The translations under genes were made by a program, and so were the position numbers. 64,000 bases of DNA, taken from NCBI RefSeq assembly GCF_048060095.1, contig NZ_JBLUOA010000001.1, positions 1,240,001 through 1,304,000 on the forward strand, in the 5' to 3' direction. Positions within the stretch are counted from its first letter, which is position 1. Each line of letters starts with the position of its first letter. Source of the stretch: JBLUOA01 sp048060095. GTDB taxonomy: Bacteria; Pseudomonadota; Alphaproteobacteria; Rhodobacterales; Rhodobacteraceae. Of this stretch, positions 52,636 through 62,378 are shown piece by piece. The notes beneath the pieces are model-generated. The model was not told the origin of the DNA. It did no database searches and saw only the letters and a list, made by a program, of their open reading frames with translations.

Positions 52636-53094
52636 CTAAATGATCCGTTGCTCAAGCTCTGTGGGATCATCGACTTCAACGTGCCAGAAGGCGACTGCTT
52701 CATCGGGAAGTTGCGTCAACGCGCGCTCAAAGTCCGTCTTGTTTGTACAGCGACGTATCGCCCAAGCCGTCGCTTCAATCGCATTGTCGGGCGTCAAATT
52801 ATGGTTCACCCGAATTTGCTTCGCCTCAGCGATTAAGGCGGAGCGTTCAGAAAATGGAACCGGCGGAGCCGTAACATCCCAACCATTAACAAAAATTGCG
52901 CGTAGAACGCTTGGAAGCACACTTGCAAAATTCAATCCTTGCTGAGCAGTCAAGCGGCGTCGGAAAACCTGAAGCACCGCGTCTACAGCGGTGTACGCCA
53001 TGTTGTCAGATTCCAATGACATGCGCTCTTTCACATCATCAAGAAATGCCCGCCATTCCTTGGAGGCATGTCTATATGTCCAGGGCATCGGCAT
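52636..53094 (-). CDS. DUF2267 domain protein
   Basis: The 152-residue soluble protein covers one DUF2267 domain: the DNMAYTAVDAVLQVFRRRLT block and a second half with LPSVLRAIFVNGW. These proteins are common in alphaproteobacteria and cyanobacteria and are often stress-induced, with no known activity. The C-terminal half (about 85-152) is an additional acidic helical part. It stands alone between regulators and the agmatine deiminase gene. Confidence 0.82.
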   Translation of the reverse strand: MPMPWTYRHASKEWRAFLDDVKERMSLESDNMAYTAVDAVLQVFRRRLTAQQGLNFASVLPSVLRAIFVNGWDVTAPPVPFSERSALIAEAKQIRVNHNLTPDNAIEATAWAIRRCTNKTDFERALTQLPDEAVAFWHVEVDDPTELEQRII

Positions 53095-53354
53095 TGTGGA
53101 AGGTCTCCGCAGTGGTTTCTACACCAACTTATCGAGTTCTCGAACGGCAGCAAAGTTCCGCATCCTCCCTGCTGGTGTGCCGCGCAGGGAAGACGCTGTT
53201 TCCCGAACCGGCCGCAAGTGACTAGCGCGACGAAGGTGACAGGAGAACCCATAGAAGCCAAGATGCTGCGGTGTTGCGAATGCCTGCTTCAATGTACTCA
53301 ATGGTTCCGCTAGAGTCATCTTCGGAAGAAACAAGTTTGGCGACAATAGCGGTT

Positions 53355-54425
53355 ATGAAGCGGCGTGATCTCGTGCTGGGTGGTGGGGTTTTTTGCTGGG
53401 CAGGCCTTATGGGAAAATCACAAGCGATTGCTGGAGCAGGGTTATTCGTTCCACCAGAAGAAGGACCGCATCAGCGCACATTTATGCAGTGGCCGGTCAA
53501 TCGGAAGGTGCATCCTGACCCCATTTTCTTAGACATGGCGCAGCAGACGATAGCAGACATCGCCAATACAATCGCGGATTTCGAACCTGTCACAATGCTC
53601 GCAGCAGCGCAGGATCACGGTGACGCGCGCGCCAAGCTGTCAGCAAATGTCGAGCTTTGGGACATTCCGACCGAAGACTTGTGGTGCCGCGATGCAGGCC
53701 CGATCTTCGTGGTCGATGGTGCGGGCAAAATTGCGGTCAGTCATATACAGTTCAACGGTTGGGGTGAAAAGCAGGTCAACCGGCGCGACAGCCAGATTGC
53801 GAAACGTGTCGCGGCGCGTTTGGAATTAGATCTTTTGCCAACCGGTTTGCACGGCGAAGCGGGCGGCGTTGAGCAGGACGGGCACGGGCTGTTGCTTGCC
53901 CATGAAAGCAGTTGGGTAAACGACAACCGCAACCCCGGCATGACGCGTGTGCAGATAGAAAGGCGGCTGCTCAAGGCCTATGGTGCTAATCGCATGATCT
54001 GGACCGATGGCGTTTGGGGTGAGGACATCACCGACTATCACATCGACAGCCTTGCGCGTTTCACCGGGCCGGGGCGTGTCTTGATCAACTTGCCCGATGC
54101 TCCTGACCTGAGCGACCCGTTTCACGCGGCCGCGATTGAAACCCATGAAAAGCTGGTGGACGCGGGGCTGGACGTGGAGGTTATTCCCGAGCCTCATGTC
54201 AGACGGGTCAAGGGCTTTGATTTCGTCGCCTCCTACGCAAACTACTACGTTTGTAATGGCGCGGTTATTGCGGCGGAATTTGGTGATACGGAAACCGATG
54301 AGATCGCGCGAGAGGCGCTGGTGCGGCACTATCCGGGGCGCGAGATCATCACGCTGAATGTGGATCCATTGGGCGAGATGGGTGGTGGGATTCATTGTGC
54401 TACGCAACAAATGCCCGACCTATGA
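53355..54425 (+). CDS. Agmatine deiminase with export signal
   Basis: The 356-residue enzyme has the deiminase signatures: PEEGPHQRTFMQWP, DLWCRDAGPIFVVDG, FNGWGEK, GVEQDGHG and the catalytic Cys in GGGIHCATQQMP near the C-terminus. It converts agmatine to N-carbamoylputrescine and ammonia. A leader of about 27 residues (MKRRDLVLGGGVFCWAGL, twin Arg) suggests Tat export, unusual because AguA is normally cytosolic. The start at 53355 is supported by this leader; the upstream 28 codons have no support. No aguB partner is nearby. Confidence 0.87.
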   Translation: MKRRDLVLGGGVFCWAGLMGKSQAIAGAGLFVPPEEGPHQRTFMQWPVNRKVHPDPIFLDMAQQTIADIANTIADFEPVTMLAAAQDHGDARAKLSANVELWDIPTEDLWCRDAGPIFVVDGAGKIAVSHIQFNGWGEKQVNRRDSQIAKRVAARLELDLLPTGLHGEAGGVEQDGHGLLLAHESSWVNDNRNPGMTRVQIERRLLKAYGANRMIWTDGVWGEDITDYHIDSLARFTGPGRVLINLPDAPDLSDPFHAAAIETHEKLVDAGLDVEVIPEPHVRRVKGFDFVASYANYYVCNGAVIAAEFGDTETDEIAREALVRHYPGREIITLNVDPLGEMGGGIHCATQQMPDL

Positions 54426-54514
54426 GCTGGTTTCTCGGAACGCCCCCGACTTGGAGGCCTGCGCGGCCAATTTAACAGCCCCGGTTGCGGTCGCGGCCTT
54501 GATTGGGGACCAAT

Positions 54515-54827
54515 TGAGCGCTGTGATATCGAAGCGCATCTTCGATAGACACTGGCGGAATGTCTGGATAAGGGTCATAGCGCGGGCCGATACAAGCTGA
54601 GACCAGAATATCATCGCGACCGGTTGTCTGACGCACCTCCTCCATCAGACTAACAGCATCTTTGCTTACATCAACGAGCCGTCCCGCATCATAGCCCAGC
54701 GGCGCAGCACGGCCGGCATTCGCCATCCATGTGGGATCATCAAGAATACATCCAACATGAAGTCATTGCCGGTTCCAGCATAAACCAGGTACTTCCTCTT
54801 ACTGTCGTGCGGGAGCCGTCGTGCCGT
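54515..54827 (-). pseudogene. Broken paralogue of the homocysteine S-methyltransferase
   Basis: The sequence aligns with the start of the 13359-14270 gene: KYLVYAGTGND, then MANAGRAAPLGYDAGRLVDV and RDDILVSACIGPRYDPY. Three defects are visible: the start codon is ACG, about 40 codons are missing between GTGNDF and CILDDPTW with a frame change, and the C-terminal half is replaced after YHSAQL. The upstream noncoding flank (to about 54930) is also related to 14271-14350. Confidence 0.8.
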
Positions 54828-54829
54828 TT

Positions 54830-55302
54830 CAATGCGCGCCCCTGGCCGTCAAAGATAAGACGGAAGCTATCGTGTCTCGGATCTTCTGTGAATCGTGCTG
54901 CGGCCGGGCGAACTCCGCGACAGTGATTTCTTCGGTCCAGTTGTTGCGCAACCGCAGCGAACGGCGGGTTTATCGGGTTGCAAAGCAAAATTTCGACTGT
55001 GAGACGAACGGCGGCTTTGGGTCGCGTGCGGCGCCAAAGGTAGCCATCAAGCGCCGAGATTCTGCGCCCCCTCCGAGACTTGCTGTGAGGCCATCTTACC
55101 GGATGCCGCATGGCGAACGAATGACTGGATTGGCAAACGTCAGCTATGCAGAATGAATACCTTTCAAGCGGGATTATTCCCACGAGATGTGGCACGGTGC
55201 TATCGGACTCGCGACTGGATCGGTAACAGCATCGGGTTCAAACCTGACTTCGGCGGGTTAGTTTGTTCATTGCGGTAACTGCCCCCAGATAGGAGAAATT
55301 AT
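54830..55302. other. Intergenic region, no intact gene
   Basis: The left part is the degenerate upstream flank of the broken methyltransferase. Elements such as GCGAACGGCGG repeat twice near 54960 and 55008, like words in the dispersed repeats. Nothing else is supported; the alpha/beta hydrolase promoter should lie near 55270. Confidence 0.4.
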
Positions 55303-56556
55303 ATGGTGCATGCTCGGGTGGTGTTGGTTCCCTTGCTCAGTGTAATTATCGTCGTCCTCCTCTTTGCCGGAGGGTCCCGCGCTCAGGACGCCGTCATCAT
55401 CGGCGACGTTCCGCTGCCCGAAGACATCATGATCTCGGCCCCCGAGGAGTGGGCGTTCGCAGGGGCTTGGGTTGGCCGGTGGAGCAATGGGCGGAACCAT
55501 ATTCTCGTCGTGGAAGGTATTGGCGAAGATGGGTTCGCAGATGTCGTATATGCGGTCGGCAGAGACCAAAACGGTGGCGGCAACTGGTTCAGAGGTAAGG
55601 CGCGCATTGAAGATGACGCGCTCGTTTTCGGCGATGACGTTTTCGGGGTGCGCTACTCGATTTCGGACACCGGTCGCATGCGCGGCGTTCTCAATGAGAA
55701 CGAGCGCTTCGCGATCTTGGAACGTCAGGAGATTTCGGCCCTGATGTCGTCTTCTTCACCCGACGACTTGTTCTTGATCGGCGATCTTGAGACCCTGCAA
55801 ACCGGTTTGATCGAAGACGGCGAGCGGGTCGATCTCGTCGTCGTAATGTATCGCCCTCGCGGACAGGGTCCGTTTCCACTCGCGCTTGTCCATCATGGAT
55901 CGACCGGCACCGGGACGAGACCGTACGCCTTCGATGAGGTCTGGAAAAACGATTGGCTCGCCGACGTCTTGAACGAGCACGGCTGGATCGTCGCCTTTCC
56001 TCAGAGACGGGGACGGGGTGGCTCGGGCGGTTTGTATGACGAAGGGTTTGCCGAAGATCGATCGCAGGGTTATTCGCCGGAGGCCGATCTATCGCTCCCC
56101 GGCGCACACCGTGCCCTGGTGGATGCAAACGCAGCATTGGCAGCCCTCCGGGAGCGTCCAGACGTCGGACCCGACGGCGTCCTTTTGAGTGGTATGTCGC
56201 GTGGGGGCGTCGTCGCCATCATGCAGGCAGGACATAACCCAGAGGAATTCGCAGGTGTGATCAACTTCGTTGGGGGATGGGTGAGCGAAGGATGGGGTGA
56301 TGCTTCTATCAATCCGACATTGTTCAGGCGAATTGGCTCGTTTCGTGGTCCGGTCCTGTCGATCTACGGCGAAGAAGATCCGTTCTACAGCGTCGAGCAT
56401 TCCAGATCGAACGTGATGGAGATGGAGGCGCTCGGCACGAAGAGCCAGCTCCACGTGATCAAACTGCCCGGCTACGGGAACGGGCATTGGGTATTAACCA
56501 TGCCCAACCTCTGGGAAGAAGTCGTCGGTGAGTTTCTCAAGGCTTTGGAAGATTGA
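55303..56556 (+). CDS. Secreted alpha/beta hydrolase
   Basis: The 417-residue protein has a signal peptide (about 1-27, ending SRAQ), an N-terminal beta domain (about 30-150) and an alpha/beta hydrolase domain with nucleophile in LLSGMSRGGVVA (GxSxG), acid in YGEEDPFYS and His in GNGHWVLTMP. The oxyanion area is LVHHGSTGTG. It is likely a periplasmic esterase or peptidase-like enzyme. It is not in an operon with its neighbours. Confidence 0.83.
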   Translation: MVHARVVLVPLLSVIIVVLLFAGGSRAQDAVIIGDVPLPEDIMISAPEEWAFAGAWVGRWSNGRNHILVVEGIGEDGFADVVYAVGRDQNGGGNWFRGKARIEDDALVFGDDVFGVRYSISDTGRMRGVLNENERFAILERQEISALMSSSSPDDLFLIGDLETLQTGLIEDGERVDLVVVMYRPRGQGPFPLALVHHGSTGTGTRPYAFDEVWKNDWLADVLNEHGWIVAFPQRRGRGGSGGLYDEGFAEDRSQGYSPEADLSLPGAHRALVDANAALAALRERPDVGPDGVLLSGMSRGGVVAIMQAGHNPEEFAGVINFVGGWVSEGWGDASINPTLFRRIGSFRGPVLSIYGEEDPFYSVEHSRSNVMEMEALGTKSQLHVIKLPGYGNGHWVLTMPNLWEEVVGEFLKALED

Positions 56557-57019
56557 GCCGCGTACACGCACAGGGTCGTGATCTTGCCCGCGGGCATCGA
56601 GTTCGACAAAGATCCGTTCACAAGCAATGTGCGGGAGAGCAGTCCCGCGCCAGAACCCCGACGAAAAGCCACGTATCGCTGCTTTAACCCATCCATAAAT
56701 CGCGACAAGGTCTTTGAGCCCGCCACCGCCGAAGGGTTCCGGGGGTGACTTACAGCCGGCAACGCTCAAAAACCCTCCATCCTCTGACACCGCGCTGATT
56801 GCATGGGTTGGGTCAAGGGCCCGTTCAATGAAGGCAACCGCCTATATCTCGAAGCCGAGCGGGTAGCGAAGCGTTCGCAAGATGGGGCACCAACGCACCT
56901 GCGCTTCGCGTTCACGATGTTCTGGCCGCAGGTCGGGTTCAATTCGAAAAACAACGATCATCGGTTTGTATTCATTGCGACATCTCCCTATCTCGGATTG
57001 GAGATGGATAGGCTACAAG
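56557..57019. other. Intergenic region, no supported gene
   Basis: Several open frames cross this stretch on both strands, but none has a ribosome site or a family pattern. It probably contains fragments of lost genes. The next gene is assigned a GTG start at 57020. Confidence 0.35.
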
Positions 57020-58027
57020 GTGGTTTCAATAAAGTTTCGCTTATTGGTTGTCGCCACCCTAATGCTCGCGGTGGTCATCGTGGTCTGGCGTCTGGCGGAC
57101 CACGATCTCAGTTGGCGCAACAGCGAGCGCTTCGATTTTTCCTCCGACGGCGATGCCATAACCGGAACCCTCTGGCTGCCCGATGGCGCGCCGCAGGCGG
57201 CCGTCGTCTTAGTCCACGGCGACGGGGCACAGGATCGAATCTCTGCGGGGGGGTATGCGCCACTCATTCATGTATTTCTCGATCGCGGCATCGCCGTCGC
57301 TGCGTGGGACAAACCCGGTGTTGGATCGTCCGAGGGGAACTGGCTGCATCAATCCATGGCCGACCGCACCCGTGAAACCCGCGCGGCGCTCGAACACTTG
57401 GAAAAGCGCTTCGACGGGATCGCCCTGGGCGCGGTCGGATTTTCCCAAGCTGGATGGGTTCTGCCGGGACTCTCCCCGGACGACGCGGATTTCCTCGTGC
57501 TCATCGGGGCCGCCGTTTCCTGGCAGGATCAGAGTGATTACTACACGCGCGTCAGGCTGGCCAGGGACGGCATGGATCAGGATGCAATCGAGCATGTCGT
57601 TGCGGACCAAGACCGGTTCGACGAACGCGCATTCGGATCAGATGCGCAGGCCAGTGATGCCCCAGAAGGTATGTCGCCTGATCGTTGGCGTTTCATTCGG
57701 CAAAATCGCGGTGCGGATGCGAGTGAGGCGCTCGGTCAACTCGATATGCCGCTGCTGGCCATTTGGGGGGGAGACGACCTGAATGTGGACTCCGCGGGTG
57801 ATGCGGTAATCTACAGGGAGATGCTGGCCGGGCAGGGCGACCGCACCCGGATTATCATTTGGCCGGACGCAACACATGGCCTGTTGAAATCGAACGCCTA
57901 CAATTGGCAACTGACGGAAGATTGGTCGCAGGTCGCCAGGCTGCGGTTCGTCCTGGAGGGCCGCCATGCCTTCTCTCCGGGTGCGCTGGACACGATAGTG
58001 GACTGGATCGAGGGTCTGAGCCGCTAG
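57020..58027 (+). CDS. Membrane-anchored alpha/beta hydrolase
   Basis: The product of about 335 residues begins with a hydrophobic anchor (LLVVATLMLAVVIVVWRLA) and has an alpha/beta hydrolase fold: oxyanion loop VVLVHGDGAQDR, nucleophile region GAVGFSQAGWVLP (GxSxAG), acid in IWGGDDLNVDS, and His in PDATHGLLKSN. The start is uncertain: GTG at 57020 leaves the anchor intact, while the longer frame to 56882 has a non-coding feel. Substrate unknown. It has no relation in sequence order to the preceding secreted hydrolase beyond the same fold. Confidence 0.78.
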   Translation: MVSIKFRLLVVATLMLAVVIVVWRLADHDLSWRNSERFDFSSDGDAITGTLWLPDGAPQAAVVLVHGDGAQDRISAGGYAPLIHVFLDRGIAVAAWDKPGVGSSEGNWLHQSMADRTRETRAALEHLEKRFDGIALGAVGFSQAGWVLPGLSPDDADFLVLIGAAVSWQDQSDYYTRVRLARDGMDQDAIEHVVADQDRFDERAFGSDAQASDAPEGMSPDRWRFIRQNRGADASEALGQLDMPLLAIWGGDDLNVDSAGDAVIYREMLAGQGDRTRIIIWPDATHGLLKSNAYNWQLTEDWSQVARLRFVLEGRHAFSPGALDTIVDWIEGLSR

Positions 58028-58251
58028 GGCAACAGCACATGATAGCGGCCGTTGGAGCACCATGCGGCGCATTAGTGATTCTAGGCTCCTTCCGGCACCT
58101 TTGCCGCACGATCTACAAACGTCTGGTCTGAATGTGTGCCGTTCGCTGCGTGGCGCTTAAACTGGTAAGACGCGGGACGTTCCTGCCGTTCACCTTCATG
58201 ACTAAGCGGCAGAAAAGGTTGACAATGCAGACCACGACACAGGCGACTTGT

Positions 58252-59220
58252 TTAGTATCCGCGGGACGGGTCTACGATATTGGTCAGTTCTTCACCTTTC
58301 GTCCAACGTACAAGATTACGTAAAAACAGATCGAACGATGCTTCCTCCCAACCGGCAAAAACGGATGAGCAGTGGGGAGAGATGATCAGGTTGTCCAATT
58401 CCCATAGCGGGCTGTCCGCAGGCAGGGGTTCCGTTTCAAATACATCCAATGCAGCGCCGGCCACGTGCTTGGCCTTGAGAGCGGCACAAAGCGCGGATTG
58501 ATCCACGACGCCGCCGCGTGAGACGTCAGCAAGGACCACGCCAGGCCACATCGCCGCGATCTCATCTGTCCCGATGAGGCCGCGTGTAGCAGGGGTGAGC
58601 GGTGTCGAGATTGCAATGAAGTCTGCGCGTGCCAAAAGGTTTATTAATTCGCCCGCCGGATGGACCTCGTCGACATGTTCCATCGCCTTTGGATTTGCGC
58701 GGATTCCCAAAACGCGCATGCCAAAAGCTTTGGCGCGACATGCAACTGCCCGACCAGTATGGCCCAGCCCGACGATGAGAAGCGTCTTGCCTGAAAGTGG
58801 TGCAACAAATCGGCTGTTCCATACCTTCGCAACCTTGTCGTTTTGCAGGCCGGTCACATCCAATGTGAAATGCAGGAACGCCCCAAAAACATATTCGGCC
58901 ATCATATCAGCGGCCACACCTGCGGTGTTGGTCACGGTTGTTTTGGTCGCGTCCCATTGTCCGTAGTGGTCAGTCCCCGCCCCGCCGTTGGCGATCCATG
59001 TCGGCCCACCCGGCCCGAACAGCGCGTCGCGCGGGAAGCCGGGAGTGCCGGCAAAACGCACGGAATAGACGATATCCGGGTGGTAGCTGTCGATCAGCGA
59101 AGGCAGGGCCTCATAGCTGTTGCACTCGCGAAATTCGGCTTCGGGAAAGGCGGCAAGTAATTGTTTCGCCAGTTCGGTCGTGTCGTCGTTGTGCAAAATG
59201 ATACGTGGCGTTTCAGACAT
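58252..59220 (-). CDS. D-2-hydroxyacid dehydrogenase
   Basis: The 322-residue NAD(P)-dependent enzyme has the Rossmann motif LLIVGLGHTGRAVACRAKAF and the catalytic Arg, Glu and His regions (DVSRGGVVDQSAL, ALDVFETEPLP, ISPHCSSVF). It reduces or oxidises 2-hydroxy acids, as in GhrA-like enzymes. It is the last gene of the catabolic operon, overlapping the MmgE/PrpD gene by eight bases. It may convert the keto acid product of the pathway. Confidence 0.87.
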   Translation of the reverse strand: MSETPRIILHNDDTTELAKQLLAAFPEAEFRECNSYEALPSLIDSYHPDIVYSVRFAGTPGFPRDALFGPGGPTWIANGGAGTDHYGQWDATKTTVTNTAGVAADMMAEYVFGAFLHFTLDVTGLQNDKVAKVWNSRFVAPLSGKTLLIVGLGHTGRAVACRAKAFGMRVLGIRANPKAMEHVDEVHPAGELINLLARADFIAISTPLTPATRGLIGTDEIAAMWPGVVLADVSRGGVVDQSALCAALKAKHVAGAALDVFETEPLPADSPLWELDNLIISPHCSSVFAGWEEASFDLFLRNLVRWTKGEELTNIVDPSRGY

Positions 59221-60559
59221 CGTGTCCCTCCGCGGGTGCCCGCGTTAGCCTTGCCAATTCTTTGAAACTCACGCCGGGTTGCGGCAAACGCTCTCGAATC
59301 CCCCAGAGCGCCGCAGCGCGTTCGGTGCCGAGTGTCGCCGTCATCGATTGAAATTTCCGCTCAATCTCCTGCATTTCCATCGGGTCTTCCGGCCCGCCGC
59401 GCGCATCCACATCTCCGGACGCAAGTTGCCTGCCATCCCTCAGTGTGATGGTGATGTCAGAACACCGCGCTGCAGGGAAACGCCTTGAATGCCGCGCGCC
59501 CTCCCGCACGGAAATCATTGGTAGGATCTTCGCGACATCAGGGTCGCTCAGCCCTTTGCCGGAAATATGCTCAGGGCCGATCCTTCCATGTGTCAGCATA
59601 ACCGATAGGGCAAACGGCAGAGAATATTGCGCCTGAGAGGTGGTTGATGGCATTCGTCGATAGAGTGCTGCCGCTTCCGCAAACGTGTTCACTTCTATTG
59701 ATGCAACGTCGCGCTGCGCAAATCCATATTCTCGCATCAGCGCAGAAAGGGCGTCAATCGCTGCGTGGGCCCAACGGCAGACCGGATATGGTTTGATATA
59801 ATTCTGCTCTATGGTCCAGACCTTTCCCAGATCAGCCCAATGGGTCGATGCCTCTTTGCTCTCCACAGTAATCGCTGGGGCACCTGTAAACCCGTCAATC
59901 GCCATCAGCGCCGCCATGGAACCCACCAGTGCCCCCATGCCCGATCCATCGTGCAGCATGGTCGGGTTGGCAATTTCACGCATCATCTGGCTGCGCGGCC
60001 CATGGTATTCTGCAATCCCGAGAGCCTGGCGCAAATGCTCGGAGCTGGCGTCCCGCAACCGGCACCCAAGCGCGGCAACACCCAACGCGTTCCACGCCCC
60101 AGACGTGTGATAATCACTGACCGAACCGTGCAGGGCGAAGGCGGCTCTTGCCGCCACTTCATAGGACATGACGAGCGCTTCAAGGGCTTCACGGCCCGTG
60201 AGGTCTGGCCGGTTTTCGGCAAAGGCGAGAAGCGCAGGCACGACGGCGCAGCCGATATGTCCCTTAGTTGCGTTCAGGCCGTCATGGCCGTCTAAATTGT
60301 CAATCTGGGTGGCGGCGGCAAAGGCCATGCCCGGGATCGAGGCTTGTCGACCATCAAACAACAAATGGGCCGAATGTTCCGGCGATCCGGCACCGTGGAA
60401 GGCGAAAGCATGATCGCGCGCGATTTGCCCGGCCTCCAGGCCCGCTGCGCCAGCGGCCACACCGACGGTGTCGATCAGCAGTGTGGCGGCCATTTCAAGC
60501 GCGCTTTGCGGCATTTCGCTGCGGGCAAGGATGAAGTTTGCAATGTGATCGAAGGTCAT
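59213..60559 (-). CDS. MmgE/PrpD-family protein
   Basis: The 448-residue protein matches MmgE/PrpD: LDGHDGLNATKGHIGCAVVP near residue 90, LGVAALGCRLRDAS, and IKPYPVCRWAHAAIDAL near residue 260. Family members include 2-methylcitrate dehydratase and cis-aconitate decarboxylase, acting on tricarboxylic acids. It overlaps the racemase/isomerase gene by four bases and the dehydrogenase gene by eight, so it belongs to a coupled operon. Its substrate in this cluster is not known. Confidence 0.85.
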   Translation of the reverse strand: MTFDHIANFILARSEMPQSALEMAATLLIDTVGVAAGAAGLEAGQIARDHAFAFHGAGSPEHSAHLLFDGRQASIPGMAFAAATQIDNLDGHDGLNATKGHIGCAVVPALLAFAENRPDLTGREALEALVMSYEVAARAAFALHGSVSDYHTSGAWNALGVAALGCRLRDASSEHLRQALGIAEYHGPRSQMMREIANPTMLHDGSGMGALVGSMAALMAIDGFTGAPAITVESKEASTHWADLGKVWTIEQNYIKPYPVCRWAHAAIDALSALMREYGFAQRDVASIEVNTFAEAAALYRRMPSTTSQAQYSLPFALSVMLTHGRIGPEHISGKGLSDPDVAKILPMISVREGARHSRRFPAARCSDITITLRDGRQLASGDVDARGGPEDPMEMQEIERKFQSMTATLGTERAAALWGIRERLPQPGVSFKELARLTRAPAEGHDV

Positions 60560-61299
60560 AGGCGGTCTCTTTTCAGTAACTGGCCAAAACTTGGTATAGG
60601 CTCGCCGACACCGGCAAGCTGCATGGCCTGAAACACCATGGCCTGATTTGAGGTGATCACCGGCTTGCCCAATTTGGCTTCGAGCCTGTCAACAATCTCG
60701 ACACTGCGCATATCGGTACACGACAGAACGACGGCCTCGGCATCAGTGTGATCAGCGGCAAGCCCCAGATCATGGACGGATTGTGGCTCAAGTTCTCCCT
60801 GTCCGTAATTGTCGAGCGCCGTGCCAACTTCTGAGCGCTTTATCGTGTCCACGCCAACCTCGGACAGAAAGGCGATGGCCATGTCGTTGATTGTCGGCAC
60901 ATAGGGTGACGCAAAACCGATGCGTTTGATGCCTAAAGTCTGGAGCGCGTGCACCAAAGCGCCAGCGGCGGTCACCGTTTCCGCGCCGCTGTCCTGTTTG
61001 ATTTGCCTAGCAAGGGCGCGGTCAAACGACGGGCCGTGGGTAAGCGTGGCAGAGGTGCAGCCATAAAAAATCACATCAGGTTTCACGCCTTGCAACAGGC
61101 GAAGCGGTTCGCTCAGGTCAACCGCGCCCAGCCCGTGCATCTGATCAGCATCTGGAATCTCGTCCTGATCATACCCACCCATTCGCGCAAAATGGAACGA
61201 AACTCCTTCGGGTCGCAACAGCGCCATGTCTGGTTCAAGGTTTGTATTTGTAAAGGGCACCAAAATCCCAAAGCGTGCACGCCCGCGTGAGCTTTTCAT
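60556..61299 (-). CDS. Asp/Glu racemase or maleate cis-trans isomerase family enzyme
   Basis: The 247-residue protein has the two-Cys family arrangement: GCTSATLTHGP near residue 80 and LSCTDMRSVEIVD near residue 185. The N-terminal FGILVPFTNTNLEPD is typical of maleate isomerase and arylmalonate decarboxylase relatives. It could isomerise maleamate-like acids or racemise an amino acid. The start overlaps the aminotransferase stop as ATGA; seven upstream codons are in frame but not needed. Confidence 0.84.
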   Translation of the reverse strand: MKSSRGRARFGILVPFTNTNLEPDMALLRPEGVSFHFARMGGYDQDEIPDADQMHGLGAVDLSEPLRLLQGVKPDVIFYGCTSATLTHGPSFDRALARQIKQDSGAETVTAAGALVHALQTLGIKRIGFASPYVPTINDMAIAFLSEVGVDTIKRSEVGTALDNYGQGELEPQSVHDLGLAADHTDAEAVVLSCTDMRSVEIVDRLEAKLGKPVITSNQAMVFQAMQLAGVGEPIPSFGQLLKRDRL

Positions 61300-62378
61300 G
61301 TCTTTTCCTCCCTTACCCAACGCTCCAGATGCGACACCGCGATGTTCATTTCCTCTTCAGGGCCGATCGTTACCCGAAGGCAAGTTGGCAGCCCCGCGCC
61401 GCCCTGCGCCCGCAGAAAAACACCCTCGGCGCGCAGGGCTGCATTCGCCCGGGCTGCGGCCACAGCGCTGGCAAAGTGGATGAGAGCAAAATTGGTGAAG
61501 CTTTCTGCGACATTGAAGCCGGTGTCGCGCAACCGGTCGATAAACCGATCCCGCCGTCTGGCTGTGGTCTGACAAGTCGCCTGCATATAGGTGTGATCCT
61601 TGAGCGCAGCGCAGGCCGCGGCTTGCCCGGCCACCGAGATGTTGTTGGGGTTCATCACCTTGCGCACCACCTCGGCAATTTGTTCAGGAAACAGGCCCCA
61701 ACCGACACGCATCCCGGCAAGCCCATAGGCTTTGGAAAAGCTGCGCAGAACCACGGTATCGCCACGCCCGACCAGATCGAACATAGGCTCTCCCAGATGG
61801 TCGGCAAATTCGCCATAAGCTTCGTCAATCACCAGCAGGATGCCGCGGCGCAACCCATCGCGGAGCCGGAGAAGCTCGGTGCGCGATATTCGGGTGCCGG
61901 TTGGATTGCCCGGATTGGCGATGAACACAACGCGCGTATCGGGCTGGACGGCCGCGATGAGAGCGTCAACGGACACCCTCGCATTGTCTTCCTGCGCGGT
62001 ATCGAAACGGGCTTGCGCCAGCTGCGCCGCAGTTCGGAAAAACGGATAGGCATGGGCAGGCGCTAGAACCGCACTTTTCGGGTCCGCGAATGCCTGCGTC
62101 AGACAGGCAATCAGTTCCATCGAACCATTGCCGCATAGAATCCCGTCGGAAGGGATGCGATGACGTTTGGCCAAGGCGTCGCGCAGTTCACGCCACTCTG
62201 GATCAGGATAGAGCTGCGCGTTCGCTACGGCATCTGTCGCAGCCCGGACGGCAAGCGGGCTTGGCGGCAACAGACTTTCGTTTTGCGAGAGCGAAATGAG
62301 GCGTTTGCCTTTGGGCGCATTCAAATTGGCCAGCGCATAGGGGGACATGGCGGCAATATGGCGGACCGGTTTGATCAT
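61296..62378 (-). CDS. Class I/II PLP aminotransferase (HisC-like)
   Basis: The 360-residue enzyme has the PLP signatures: LSQNESLLPPSPLAV, ANPGNPTGT, DEAYGEFAD and the Schiff-base Lys in SFSKAYGLAGMRVGWG. It resembles histidinol-phosphate aminotransferase in length and motifs, but the catabolic setting, without other his genes, argues for a different amino acid. It overlaps the hydantoinase gene (ATGA) and the racemase gene, so it is part of the operon. Confidence 0.87.
   Translation of the reverse strand: MIKPVRHIAAMSPYALANLNAPKGKRLISLSQNESLLPPSPLAVRAATDAVANAQLYPDPEWRELRDALAKRHRIPSDGILCGNGSMELIACLTQAFADPKSAVLAPAHAYPFFRTAAQLAQARFDTAQEDNARVSVDALIAAVQPDTRVVFIANPGNPTGTRISRTELLRLRDGLRRGILLVIDEAYGEFADHLGEPMFDLVGRGDTVVLRSFSKAYGLAGMRVGWGLFPEQIAEVVRKVMNPNNISVAGQAAACAALKDHTYMQATCQTTARRRDRFIDRLRDTGFNVAESFTNFALIHFASAVAAARANAALRAEGVFLRAQGGAGLPTCLRVTIGPEEEMNIAVSHLERWVREEKT

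Noticed and set aside
61275..62066. Plus-strand open frame of 263 codons
   Set aside because: It is antisense to the aminotransferase gene, whose motifs are clear on the minus strand.
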